From Myxococcus landrumus (GTDB lineage Bacteria; Myxococcota; Myxococcia; Myxococcales; Myxococcaceae): a stretch of 64,000 nucleotides of DNA. A model generated the notes under the pieces. It had not been told where the DNA came from. It worked only from the letters and a program-made list of their open reading frames with translations, and ran no database searches. This document shows positions 1 through 9,842 of the stretch, piece by piece. The DNA is taken from the NCBI RefSeq assembly GCF_017301635.1, contig NZ_CP071091.1, positions 5,406,001 through 5,470,000 of the forward strand. The letters are read 5' to 3'. The first letter of the stretch is position 1. Every line of letters starts with the position of its first letter. The translations under genes and the position numbers were made by a program.

Positions 1-507
1 CTGGAGCGCCCACGCTCGGGCCTCCCTCGCTGACACACCCAGCGCCCGGTACAGCGACACCAGGTAGTCGATGCGTCGCCGCGACACCCGCGCGACCACG
101 GGCTGGATGAGCGGATTCGCGGCCGCCGCGGCGATGGCCACTTCGAGCCTCCCCGCCGGCGCGGGGTCGAACGTCACGGCCAGGAGCCGCTGCAATCGCT
201 CCTGCGGCGTCGGCAGCTCCTCCAGCCGAGCGATGACCTCCTCCGTGGCCAGTTGCTCCCACCGCGCCAGCGCGGCTTGAAGCAAGGCAGGCCGCCCCGC
301 GTAGTGCCAGTAGAAGCTCCCCTTCGTCACCCCGAGCTTGCGGGCCAACCGCTCCACCGACAGCGCGTCGACCCCCTCCTCCAAGCTCCACAGCGCGGCA
401 TCCGCCCAGTCCTCGGCGGTGAGCCCCGGCCCCCGACGGCGGTCACGTATCTCCTCGAAAGGACGAAGGGTTGCGGGGCTCCGGGGGCGGGAAGAAGCGC
501 GGCTCAT
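1..507 (-). CDS. TetR/AcrR family transcriptional regulator (C-terminus cut by window edge)
   Basis: Reading the minus strand from ATG at 507 gives 169 codons without a stop to the window edge. Residues about 30-75 form the TetR helix-turn-helix, with the typical recognition segment VTKGSFYWHY. The C-terminal ligand-binding part continues to about residue 169 and is incomplete. The protein should be a dimeric ligand-responsive repressor. It is divergent from the DUF6463/DUF2867 gene at 625, and the 117-bp gap holds a perfect inverted repeat, so control of that gene and of itself is the natural inference. The ligand is unknown. Confidence 0.9.
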   Translation of the reverse strand, partial: MSRASSRPRSPATLRPFEEIRDRRRGPGLTAEDWADAALWSLEEGVDALSVERLARKLGVTKGSFYWHYAGRPALLQAALARWEQLATEEVIARLEELPTPQERLQRLLAVTFDPAPAGRLEVAIAAAAANPLIQPVVARVSRRRIDYLVSLYRALGVSAREARAWALQ

Positions 508-570
508 CGTCCCTCGAAGTCTGGAGGAGCCAGTTCCTGGCGTCCAGCGGCGCGGCACGTTACATCCGCT

Positions 571-603
571 CCATACGCTACCGTATGGACATCCGGTACC
601 GTA
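571..603. promoter_or_regulatory. Candidate TetR operator(s) in divergent promoter region
   Basis: An 18-bp perfect inverted repeat, CCATACG-CTAC-CGTATGG, lies at 571-588. A second palindrome, CGGTACCG, lies at 594-601. The core TACCGTA occurs at 579-585 and again at 597-603, exactly 18 bp apart. Such repeats between a tetR gene and a divergent gene are typical of TetR-family operators. Binding is inferred. Confidence 0.6.
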
Positions 604-624
604 CTGACGCGGAAGGGGCCGCAC

Positions 625-1470
625 ATGCGCACGACGACGGGGACGTTGTTGATGGTCATCGGAGGGCTGCACCAGTTGGTGGGGCTGGCGCTCTACCGGG
701 AGCCCTTGCTGGAGATTGCCCGAGCAGGAGTCGTCGGCAGCGTGGATGACATGGGCCCACGGGCCTCCGCCTTCTGGTTCCTGGTGGCGGGCCTGGGCAT
801 GGTCATGATGGGAGGCCTGGCGCACTGGGCGGAGCGCGAGTTGGGCCGTCCCCTTCCCTCGGGCTTCGGCTGGGCACTCGTGGCGCTCGGCGTCTTCTGC
901 GTGGTGCCCATGCCCGAGACAGGGGCCTGGCTCTTCTTCCCACTGGGGGCCCTCGCCATCTTTCGAGGGCGACAGGCGCCTGTCCCACGCGTCGTGCCCC
1001 GGGCACTCGTCGAGGGCGCCGACCACGTGGACGTGAAGACAGTGGAGTCCGAAGCCTCCCTGCGTGAGTTCGTCGCCCGGCTGATGTCGTATCAGCCCTT
1101 CTGGTTCACCGCCCTGTTCGGCATCCGCGCCGTCTTCGTCCGACTGCTCGGCATGCGCCAGGAGCGTCTTCGTCGACGCCCCCCGTTTCGCGCGGAGACC
1201 GTGCCCATGACACCCGGTGAGAAGGTGGCTTTCTTCACCGTGCGCCACGCAGAGGAGGAACAGACCTGGGTGGCGGGCGCGGAGGACTCGCACCTGGATG
1301 CGGTCCTCGCCGTCACGCTGGAGTCAGCGCCCGAGCAACCTCGCCGCTTCCACGTCGTCACCGTGGTGCGCTACCGGAACTGGGCAGGGCCGGTGTACTT
1401 CAACGTCATCCGGCCCTTCCATCACCTGGTCGTCGGCGCCATGGCGCGCGCCGCCGCCACACCTCAGTAG
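625..1470 (+). CDS. DUF6463-DUF2867 fusion membrane protein
   Basis: 281 residues. ATG at 625 is preceded by GGAAGGGG at 611-618. Residues 1-115 hold about four hydrophobic helices and an early GGLHQLVG motif, as in the DUF6463 family. Residues about 128-275 resemble DUF2867, a soluble domain of unknown function (ADHVDV start; late NVIRPFHHLVV segment). The two domains are usually separate proteins, so this looks like a fusion. It is divergent from the TetR gene and probably its target. The last 7 bases overlap the convergent gene ending at 1464. Function is unknown; domain naming is from pattern memory. Confidence 0.8.
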   Translation: MRTTTGTLLMVIGGLHQLVGLALYREPLLEIARAGVVGSVDDMGPRASAFWFLVAGLGMVMMGGLAHWAERELGRPLPSGFGWALVALGVFCVVPMPETGAWLFFPLGALAIFRGRQAPVPRVVPRALVEGADHVDVKTVESEASLREFVARLMSYQPFWFTALFGIRAVFVRLLGMRQERLRRRPPFRAETVPMTPGEKVAFFTVRHAEEEQTWVAGAEDSHLDAVLAVTLESAPEQPRRFHVVTVVRYRNWAGPVYFNVIRPFHHLVVGAMARAAATPQ

Positions 1471-1850
1471 GAACAGGTGCCGTCGCTCCCACAGGAGCCC
1501 GGGCGGCCGTTGCACTCGCACTGGCTGTCGTCATAACAGTCGCGCATCTCGCAGGTGGGGCCACCGCCGCCACCCCCGCCGCCTCCACCCCCGAGTTCAT
1601 GCACGCAGACGTTGTTGCCGTCGCAGTACGTGCTGCGCGCGGAGGGACACGCATTCCAGCAATCGCTGTCCCAGATGCAGTCCGACTCGTAACAGTACAG
1701 GCCCTGGACTCGCTCGGCGCTCCGCGACTCACCACCGCAGACAGCCTCTTCGCTCGACTCGGCACGGGCGGGACTGGCGGCCAGCATCACCGCCGAGAGG
1801 ATGAGACAGGAAACGGCGCTCCACGACAGGGTCGACGGCAGGAACCGCAT
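1464..1850 (-). CDS. Secreted cysteine-rich protein with polyglycine linker
   Basis: 128 residues. ATG at 1850 has AAGGGAG six bases upstream. A Sec signal peptide covers residues 1-30, ending ASPARA before ES. The mature part holds two Cys-rich blocks separated by an 11-glycine run, and ends in CGSDGTCSY. The many paired cysteines suggest disulfide bonds outside the cytoplasm. No known family was recognised. Its 3' end overlaps the convergent gene by 7 bases. Confidence 0.75.
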   Translation of the reverse strand: MRFLPSTLSWSAVSCLILSAVMLAASPARAESSEEAVCGGESRSAERVQGLYCYESDCIWDSDCWNACPSARSTYCDGNNVCVHELGGGGGGGGGGGPTCEMRDCYDDSQCECNGRPGSCGSDGTCSY

Positions 1851-1950
1851 GGGATGCTCCCTTTCACGTCAGGCATGCCCGCACACGCGTGCACGGGCAG
1901 TCATCCAGCTTACAGATGCATCGGCATTGCATCCAAGCCGCCCCCCGTCG

Positions 1951-3072
1951 CTACGGGCTGGAAGCCGGGCCCTCTGAGTCCTTGAAGATGGCCACGTGCG
2001 GCTGGCCGTCCTCGCCCACATAGCCCCGGTACATGCCCGAGGAGTTGAAGGGCATGGCCACGTTGCCGTCGCGGTCCATGGCGATGACGCCGCCCTCCCC
2101 TCCGGCCTTCACCAGCACGTCATTGACGACGATGTTGGCGGCCTCGGGCAGCGGCAGGTCCTGGTACTCGACGCGCGCGCAGATGTCGCGAGCCACCGTG
2201 TACCGGATGAAGAACTCACCGTGCCCCGTGGCGGACACGGCGCAGCGCGGGTCCGCGTAGGTGCCAGCACCGATGATGGGTGAGTCGCCCACGCGGCCGA
2301 AGCGCTTGTTCGTCATCCCACCCGTGGACGTGCCCGCGGCCAGCTTTCCCGCCTGGTCCAGCGCCACCGCGCCCACCGTGCCGAACTTGTGGTCTCCCGT
2401 CACCGGGTCGACCCCCGGCCGCAGTGACGAAGGCGGCTGAGAGGGCACCGCGCGCTCCTTCTCGAGTGCACGCTGGAGGCTCTGCCACCGGTCCTCCGTG
2501 TAGAAGTACTTGGGGTCCACCAACTCCACGCCCTGCGCCTGGGCGAACTGCTCCGCGCCCTCGCCCATCATCATCACGTGCGGCGACTTCTCCATCACCC
2601 GGCGCGCCAGCTCGATGGGATTCTTCACGCGCCGCAGCCCCGCCACCGCGCCCGCGGAGCGCGTGGCACCGTCCATGATGGCGGCATCCAGCTCGTTGAT
2701 GCCGTCGTGGTTGAAGACCGCGCCCTTGCCCGCATTGAAGTGCGGCGAGTCCTCCAGGACGCGCACCGCCGCCGTCACCGCGTCCAGGCTGCTGCCTCCC
2801 TGGGCCAGCACGGCGTGGCCCGCCTGGAGCGCCTGCTGGAGCGCGGCGCGGACCTCGGCCTCCCGCTCGGCGGAGAGGTTCTCCCGGGAGATGACACCCG
2901 CGCCCCCATGGATGACCAGTCCCCACTTCGGCTTCCGGGCCGGCGTGCCCTCCTTGGCGAGGCGCGAGTCATCGGCGCGGGCGGACTGCGTGCTCGTACA
3001 GCCCACGGGGCTCAAGAGCAGCGCGGTTCCCGCGACGAGGCTCCGAGGCAGGGACGGAAGCGACGAGAACAT
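1951..3072 (-). CDS. Isoaspartyl peptidase/L-asparaginase (type 2, Ntn-hydrolase), predicted lipoprotein
   Basis: 373 residues. ATG at 3072 has GGAGG seven bases upstream and gives an N-terminus ending SPVGC, a near-lipobox with Cys25; an upstream ATG at 3117 lacks a good ribosome site. WGLVIHGGAG at residue 50 opens the Ntn-hydrolase fold. The autoprocessing nucleophile is Thr232 in KFGTVGAVALD, followed by AAGTSTGGMTNK. The family cleaves itself before this Thr and hydrolyses isoaspartyl dipeptides and asparagine. A lipoprotein signal implies a periplasmic or surface location, unlike the cytoplasmic E. coli IaaA. It stands alone. Confidence 0.9.
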   Translation of the reverse strand: MFSSLPSLPRSLVAGTALLLSPVGCTSTQSARADDSRLAKEGTPARKPKWGLVIHGGAGVISRENLSAEREAEVRAALQQALQAGHAVLAQGGSSLDAVTAAVRVLEDSPHFNAGKGAVFNHDGINELDAAIMDGATRSAGAVAGLRRVKNPIELARRVMEKSPHVMMMGEGAEQFAQAQGVELVDPKYFYTEDRWQSLQRALEKERAVPSQPPSSLRPGVDPVTGDHKFGTVGAVALDQAGKLAAGTSTGGMTNKRFGRVGDSPIIGAGTYADPRCAVSATGHGEFFIRYTVARDICARVEYQDLPLPEAANIVVNDVLVKAGGEGGVIAMDRDGNVAMPFNSSGMYRGYVGEDGQPHVAIFKDSEGPASSP

Positions 3073-3312
3073 CAGGCGACCTCCAGCGACACGAGGGGGC
3101 GACGCGACATCCTTCATGAGGATGGACTCCGATGCCGGGACAATGTCGGGTCGGTAGCACGGGGGATGGAGAGGCACAACGCCGCCAGCCCGGCCGCCCG
3201 GGGACACGGCAGCGACCCGCGAACAGAAGCTTGCCCGCCTGTCGCCTGGGCCATGCCCGCGTTCCCCACCATGCACAGTGTCGGGAGCGACCAACGGCAA
3301 GGGAGCGGCGCA

Positions 3313-4017
3313 ATGGGAAGGAAACTCAGAGGCTTGCGAGTGGCGGTGCTGGCGACGGATGGCTTTGAGCAAGTGGAGCTGACGCGGCCGGTCAGGAAGC
3401 TGGAGCGGCACGGAGCCGACGTGAAGATTGTCTCGCTCCAGCCCGGTTACATCCGCGCCATGAAGCACATGGTGCCCGGCAGGAAGGTCCGCGTGGACGC
3501 GACACTGCGAGACGTGAAGGCCGCGGACTTCGACGCCGTGCTCCTCCCCGGAGGGCTCATCAATCCGGACACGCTGCGCCAGAGCGCACTCGCGCGGGAC
3601 TTCGTGCACGACGCGGACTCACTCAACCTGCCCATGGCCATCATCTGCCATGCGCCGTGGCTGCTCATCTCCGCGGGGCTCGCGGAGGGGCGCACCCTCA
3701 CCTCATGGCCGGGCATCCGCGATGACGTGAAGAACGCCGGCGCGAACTGGCGCGACGAGCCCCTGGTGCATGACGACAACTGGGTCTCCAGCCGGAGCCC
3801 GCTCGACCTCCCCGTCTTCGAGAAGGCCATGGTGGAGCTCTTCGCGGAGAAGCTCCCGGAGGTGCGCGAGCGCATCCGTCAGGTCGAGTCCTACCCCACG
3901 CCCACGCACTACCACCCGACCGAGGAGTCCATTCGACACTGGCCCCGGATGCTCGCGGGTGGCCTCGCCACGGCGGCACTGGGGTTCGGAATGGTCCACC
4001 GGTTCTCGACGCGCTGA
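3313..4017 (+). CDS. PfpI/DJ-1 superfamily protein with C-terminal hydrophobic tail
   Basis: 234 residues. ATG at 3313 has AAGGGAG at 3299-3305. Residues 8-190 are a class I glutamine-amidotransferase-like domain, with DGFEQVEL at 16-23 and the nucleophile elbow AIICHAPW at 109-116 (Cys112). The family includes PfpI proteases and YajL/YhbO-type protein-repair enzymes; which activity applies cannot be told. Beyond the usual family end there is a His/Pro-rich linker and a hydrophobic stretch at about 216-231 followed by a short basic end. This looks like a membrane tail anchor and is unusual. Confidence 0.9.
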   Translation: MGRKLRGLRVAVLATDGFEQVELTRPVRKLERHGADVKIVSLQPGYIRAMKHMVPGRKVRVDATLRDVKAADFDAVLLPGGLINPDTLRQSALARDFVHDADSLNLPMAIICHAPWLLISAGLAEGRTLTSWPGIRDDVKNAGANWRDEPLVHDDNWVSSRSPLDLPVFEKAMVELFAEKLPEVRERIRQVESYPTPTHYHPTEESIRHWPRMLAGGLATAALGFGMVHRFSTR

Positions 4018-4037
4018 AGGCCCCCGCGCCCGCCCCC

Positions 4038-4061
4038 GCCCGGAGCCACGATGCTCCGGGC
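4038..4061. terminator. Hairpin between PfpI gene and SUF operon
   Basis: Perfect 9-bp arms GCCCGGAGC / GCTCCGGGC enclose a 6-nt loop between two convergent transcripts. There is no clear T-run on either side, so it may act as a bidirectional or factor-assisted terminator. Confidence 0.55.
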
Positions 4062-4077
4062 AGGCGCAATCACAGCG

Positions 4078-4620
4078 TCACATCCAGCCGAGCTGGAGCC
4101 TCGCGACGTCCGTCATCCGGCTCTGGTCCCACGCCGGCTCCCACACCAGCTCCACCTGGGCTTCCTTCACGCCCGGCACCGAGCCCACCTTCGTCTTCAC
4201 ATCCTCCACGAGCACCGGCCCCATGCCGCAGCCCGGCGCCGTGAGCGTCATCTGGATTTCAACCTTGTGTCCGCCCTCCGGCAACGGCTCCGCCTTGCAC
4301 GCGTACACCAGGCCCAGCTCCACGATGTTCACCGGAATCTCCGGGTCATACACCGTGCGGAGCTGCTCCCAGACCTGCTCCTCGTGGAACTCGCTCGGGT
4401 CGCCCGCGGCCTTCTCCTTGGGCGCGTACTCCTCGCCCAACGCCGCGCCGTCCTTCTCGTCGATGCGGAAGAGCTGCCCGTAGGGGTCCTGCACCGTGAT
4501 GTTGCCGCCCAGGGTCTGCATCACCCGCAGCTCCGAGCCCTCGGGCAACATCACCTTGTCTCCGCTGGGAATGATGGTCGCGGGAACCTCCCGCTCCAAC
4601 ATCGCCGTCACGCCTCTCAT
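4078..4620 (-). CDS. sufT: SufT-like Fe-S assembly protein (DUF59/MIP18 domain)
   Basis: 180 residues, last gene of the SUF operon and 18 bases after sufU. ATG at 4620 follows a GGAGGGAG site. Residues about 1-75 match the N-terminal extension typical of SufT (VMLPEG, then GGNITVQD). Residues about 80-180 are the MIP18/DUF59 domain, with DPEIPVNIVELGLVY and the Cys of LTAPGCGMG. SufT-type proteins help mature or hand over Fe-S clusters. Its place in the operon supports this role. Confidence 0.9.
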   Translation of the reverse strand: MRGVTAMLEREVPATIIPSGDKVMLPEGSELRVMQTLGGNITVQDPYGQLFRIDEKDGAALGEEYAPKEKAAGDPSEFHEEQVWEQLRTVYDPEIPVNIVELGLVYACKAEPLPEGGHKVEIQMTLTAPGCGMGPVLVEDVKTKVGSVPGVKEAQVELVWEPAWDQSRMTDVARLQLGWM

Positions 4621-4638
4621 GGTCCGCTCCCTCCGTCC

Positions 4639-5100
4639 CTATTCCGTGGAGACCGCTTCATCCCGACCCTCGAGCGCCGCGCGCATCGTGTGCCACGCGA
4701 GGCTCGCGCACTTCACGCGCGCGGGGAACTCACTCACCCCCGACAGCACCGCCATCTTGCCCAGCGCCTCCACGTCCACCGACTCCGGGCCTTCCGTCAC
4801 CAGCTTGTGCACCAGCTCGAAGAGCGCTTCCGCCTCCGCCTTCGACTTGTCCTTCACCGCCCCCGTCATCAGCGACGCGGACGCGCGGGAAATCGCACAG
4901 CCCTGGCCCTGGAAGCCGATGTCGCGGATGACGTCGCCCTCCACCTTCATCGTCACGGAGAGCTGGTCTCCGCACAGCGGGTTGTGTCCCGCCGCCTCGC
5001 GGTTGGCGCCCTCCACCACGCGGAAGTTGCGCGGCCGCTTGGAGTGCTCCAGCACGACCTCCTGGTAGAGGTCCTTCAAGTCATCCGAGCCCGAGCTCAT
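4639..5100 (-). CDS. sufU: SufU-type Fe-S scaffold/sulfur-transfer protein
   Basis: 153 residues. The three conserved cysteines are visible in NPLCGD (about 43), QGCAIS (about 68) and RVKCAS (about 130). In Bacillus SufU these hold a zinc ion and accept sulfur from SufS. ATG at 5100 overlaps the sufS stop as ATGA, so translation is coupled. The next gene is sufT. Confidence 0.95.
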   Translation of the reverse strand: MSSGSDDLKDLYQEVVLEHSKRPRNFRVVEGANREAAGHNPLCGDQLSVTMKVEGDVIRDIGFQGQGCAISRASASLMTGAVKDKSKAEAEALFELVHKLVTEGPESVDVEALGKMAVLSGVSEFPARVKCASLAWHTMRAALEGRDEAVSTE

Positions 5101-6320
5101 CCGAACACCTCCCTCACCTTGTGCAGCCCGCGCACGAGCGCGTCCACGTCCTCGCGCGTGTTGTAGAGCGCCAGGGATGCCCGCGCCGTGGCCGGCACCT
5201 TGAAGTGCTGCATCACCGGCTGCGCGCAGTGGTGGCCCGTGCGGATGCAGATGCCCTCGCGGTCCAGAATCGTCCCCACGTCGTGCGGGTGGATGTCCTC
5301 CAACACGAAGGACAACACGCCCGCCTTCTCCCGCGCGGTGCCCACCAGCCGCAGCCCCGGCACCGACTCCAGCACCTGCGTGCCATAGGCCATCAGCGCC
5401 CGGTCATGCTCGGCGATGGCGCCCATCCCCAGGCCCCGCAGGTAGCGGATGGCCGCGGCCAGGCCCACCGCGCCCTCCAGGTTGGGCGTCCCCGCCTCGA
5501 ACCGGTGCGGCACGCGGTTGTACGTAATCTTCTCCATCGTCACGGAGAGAATCATGTCGCCGCCACCCTGGTACGGAGGCATCGACTCCAGCCGCTCCAG
5601 GCGGCCGTACAGCACGCCGATGCCCGTGGGGCCGAACATCTTGTGGCCGCTGAACGCGTAGAAGTCGCAGCCCAGGTCCTGCACATCCACCGGGAAGTGC
5701 GTCACCGACTGCGCCCCGTCCACCAGCACGGGGATGCCCTTCGCGTGCGCCTTGCGCGTCAGCTCCTTCACCGGGTTCACCGTGCCCAGCGCGTTGGACA
5801 CGTGCGTCACCGCGAGGATGCGCGTCTTCTCCGTGAGCAGCGCGTCCACCGCGTCCAGCACCAGCTCGCCCCGGTCATCCACCGGAATCACCCGCAGCGT
5901 GGCGCCCGTCTGCTCACACAGCATCCGCCAGGGGACGATGTTGGCGTGGTGCTCCATGTGCGTGATGAGCACCTCGTCGCCAGGGCCCACGTTCTTGCGG
6001 CCGTAGGTCTGCGCCACCAGGTTGATGGCCTCGGTGGTGCCACGCACGAAGACAATCTCGCGAGCATCCCGGGCGTTGATGAACTCACGCACCGTCTCGC
6101 GTGCGCCCTCGTACGCCTCCGTGGCGCGCTCGGAGAGGACGTGCACGCCCCGGTGCACGTTGGCGTTGTCGTGCTCGTAGAAGCGGACGATGGCGTCGAT
6201 GACCGCCTGCGGCTTCTGCGCCGTGGCCGCGCTGTCCAGGTACACCAGCGGCCGGCCGCGCACCTCCTGCCGCAAGAGCGGGAAGTCCTCCCGGACCCGC
6301 TGAACGTCGAACGCACTCAT
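5097..6320 (-). CDS. sufS: Cysteine desulfurase SufS
   Basis: 407 residues, class V PLP aminotransferase fold. The PLP-binding lysine lies in FSGHKMFGPTG and the catalytic cysteine in RTGHHCAQP, both in the SufS/CsdA pattern. It releases sulfur from L-cysteine as a persulfide for SufU and SufBCD. ATG at 6320 overlaps the sufD stop by 4 bases (ATGA), and its own stop overlaps sufU in the same way. Longer in-frame readings upstream are inside sufD and were not used. Confidence 0.95.
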   Translation of the reverse strand: MSAFDVQRVREDFPLLRQEVRGRPLVYLDSAATAQKPQAVIDAIVRFYEHDNANVHRGVHVLSERATEAYEGARETVREFINARDAREIVFVRGTTEAINLVAQTYGRKNVGPGDEVLITHMEHHANIVPWRMLCEQTGATLRVIPVDDRGELVLDAVDALLTEKTRILAVTHVSNALGTVNPVKELTRKAHAKGIPVLVDGAQSVTHFPVDVQDLGCDFYAFSGHKMFGPTGIGVLYGRLERLESMPPYQGGGDMILSVTMEKITYNRVPHRFEAGTPNLEGAVGLAAAIRYLRGLGMGAIAEHDRALMAYGTQVLESVPGLRLVGTAREKAGVLSFVLEDIHPHDVGTILDREGICIRTGHHCAQPVMQHFKVPATARASLALYNTREDVDALVRGLHKVREVFG

Positions 6321-7645
6321 GCCGCCACCTCCGTCCGGGCCGCGCCCGGGAGCCTCGGGGCCAACAGTCCCTCCACGCTCGCGCGCACGGGCCCCTCCGG
6401 CACCGCCTCCACCAGCTCCCGCGCGAAGGCATACGTGAGCAGCCGCTCCGCCTCCGCCCGGGGAATGCCGCGCGAGCGCAGGTAGAACAGCGCCTGCGCA
6501 TCCAGCCGCCCCACCGCCGCGCCGTGAGCGCACTTCACGTCATCCGCGAAGATTTCGAGCTGCGGCCGGGTGTCCGCCTGCGCGTGCTCCGACAACAGGA
6601 GGTTCCGGTTCTGCTGCCGCGCGTCCGTGTGCTGCGCGTCCTGCCGCACGCGCACGAGCCCGTGGAACGTGCCGCGCGCCCGGTCATCGAGCACGCCCTT
6701 GTAGAGCTCGCGGCTGGTGCAGTTGGGCACCGCGTGGTCCAGCGCCGTCCGCTGGTCCAGGTGCTGCGTGCCGCGCCCCACGTACAAGCCGTTGAGCGTG
6801 GCATCCGCGCCCTCGCCCATCAGCGCGACCTGGACCTCGGTGCGAGCCAGCGCTCCACCCAGCGCGAACGAGTGCGAGGCAAAGCGGCTGTCGCGCCCCT
6901 GCCTCACATGCAGCCCGCCCACGTGCAGCGCCGAGTCACCCTCCGACTGGAGCCGGTAGTGCTTGAGGCTGGCGTTGTCGCCCAGCGTCACCTCCGTCAC
7001 CGCGTTGGTGAAGGTGGGCCCCGAGCCTCCCGTCACGCTGGCATACGTCTCCACCAGCGTCGCCTCGCTGCCCTCGCCCGCCACCACCAGGACGCGCGGA
7101 CTCGCCAACACCGGCGCATCGCCGCGCGAGAGGAACAGGAGCTGCACTGGCGTCTCGCTCAGCGCGCGCGGCGCCAGGCGCAGCACCGCCCCATCCTCGA
7201 GCAGCGCCGCATTGAGCGCGGTGAACGCATGCTCCGCCGCGAGCGCCCGCTGACCGAGCTCCTCCGCGAGCCACGCCCCATCCTCCGCCCACGCGTCCCG
7301 CAGCGGCTTCAACGACACCCCGCGAGCAAGCCCCTCCACCGACGACAGCTCGGGCGCGAGCCGCCCATCCACGAACACCAGCCGAGGCCCCGGCAGCGCC
7401 AGTCGAGCCACCACCGCCGCCAGCTCCGCCGCATCGCGCACCGAGGACACGGGCGCGAAGGCCCCGTCCGCGATGGGCGCGACGTTCGTGTACTTCCACG
7501 CCTCGTCACGCGTCGTGGGAAGCCCCAGCCGCGCGAAGTGCGCCAGGCCCTCCTGTCGCATGCGTGCAAGCCACGCGGGCACCGCCGCCTCCCGCGCCTG
7601 GAAGCGCGTGGCCACGTCCACGTAGCGCGTCAGGCCCGACGTCAT
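6317..7645 (-). CDS. sufD: Fe-S cluster assembly protein SufD
   Basis: 442 residues, typical length for SufD. The N-terminus carries the family segment TTRDEAWKYTN, and the C-terminal half has the parallel beta-helix pattern with SRELYKGVLDDRARGTFHG and later DDVKCAHGAAVG. SufD joins SufB and SufC in the SufBC2D scaffold. It overlaps sufC upstream and sufS downstream by ATGA junctions. Confidence 0.95.
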   Translation of the reverse strand: MTSGLTRYVDVATRFQAREAAVPAWLARMRQEGLAHFARLGLPTTRDEAWKYTNVAPIADGAFAPVSSVRDAAELAAVVARLALPGPRLVFVDGRLAPELSSVEGLARGVSLKPLRDAWAEDGAWLAEELGQRALAAEHAFTALNAALLEDGAVLRLAPRALSETPVQLLFLSRGDAPVLASPRVLVVAGEGSEATLVETYASVTGGSGPTFTNAVTEVTLGDNASLKHYRLQSEGDSALHVGGLHVRQGRDSRFASHSFALGGALARTEVQVALMGEGADATLNGLYVGRGTQHLDQRTALDHAVPNCTSRELYKGVLDDRARGTFHGLVRVRQDAQHTDARQQNRNLLLSEHAQADTRPQLEIFADDVKCAHGAAVGRLDAQALFYLRSRGIPRAEAERLLTYAFARELVEAVPEGPVRASVEGLLAPRLPGAARTEVAA

Positions 7646-8403
7646 CGCCGAGCTCCATCCAGCCCCAGCCAGCCGTAGCCCTTCTCCTCCAGCTCCAGCG
7701 CCAGCTCCCGCCCACCCGAGCGAACGATTCGCCCCGCCGCCATCACATGCACGTGGTCCGGCACGATGTAGTCCAGGAGCCGCTGGTAGTGCGTAATCAC
7801 CACCATGGCGCGCTGGGGCGAGCGCAGCCCGTTCACCCCACCCGCCACCGTGCGCAGCGCGTCGATGTCCAGACCGGAGTCCGTCTCGTCGAGGATGGCC
7901 AGGCGCGGCTCCAGCACCGCCATCTGGAACACCTCGTTGCGCTTCTTCTCGCCGCCGGAGAAGCCCTCGTTGACCGAGCGGTTCATGAAGGCCTGGTCCA
8001 ACTGCACCAGCTTCGACTTCTCCTTGGCGAGCTGGAGGAAGTCCATCGCGTCCAGCTCCTCCAAGCCCTTCACCCGGCGCTGCGCGTTGAGCGCCGTGCG
8101 CAGGAAGTGCAGGTTGCCCACGCCGGGAATCTCCACCGGGTACTGGAAGGCCAGGAACACGCCTTCCGCCGCGCGAGCCTCCGGCGCCAGCTCCAGGATC
8201 GGCTTGCCGTCGAGCAGCACCTCGCCCTGCGTCACCGTGTATGCGTCACGGCCGGCGAGCACGCTGGCCAGCGTGCTCTTCCCCGAGCCATTGGGCCCCA
8301 TGATGGCGTGCACCTCTCCGGCGCCCACCTCCAGGTTGATGCCCTTGAGGATGTCCTTGTCGCCCACGCGGGCGTGCAGATTCCGAACGGACAGCAAAGC
8401 CAT
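7642..8403 (-). CDS. sufC: SufC, ABC-type ATPase of the SUF scaffold
   Basis: 253 residues. Walker A is GPNGSGKST at about 36-44, the signature is FSGGEKKRNE, and Walker B is LAILDETDSGLD; the TD after the catalytic Glu is typical of SufC. ATG at 8403 lies 2 bases after the sufB stop, and its stop overlaps sufD. It is a cytoplasmic ATPase that drives conformational change in SufBC2D and is not a transporter. Confidence 0.95.
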   Translation of the reverse strand: MALLSVRNLHARVGDKDILKGINLEVGAGEVHAIMGPNGSGKSTLASVLAGRDAYTVTQGEVLLDGKPILELAPEARAAEGVFLAFQYPVEIPGVGNLHFLRTALNAQRRVKGLEELDAMDFLQLAKEKSKLVQLDQAFMNRSVNEGFSGGEKKRNEVFQMAVLEPRLAILDETDSGLDIDALRTVAGGVNGLRSPQRAMVVITHYQRLLDYIVPDHVHVMAAGRIVRSGGRELALELEEKGYGWLGLDGARR

Positions 8404-8405
8404 AC

Positions 8406-9838
<1,433 letters not shown>

Positions 9839-9842
<4 letters not shown>

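Noticed and set aside
2578-3312. Longer upstream start for the PfpI-like gene
   Set aside because: The upstream in-frame part runs through the divergent isoaspartyl peptidase gene; ATG at 3313 has a good ribosome site and begins the domain correctly.
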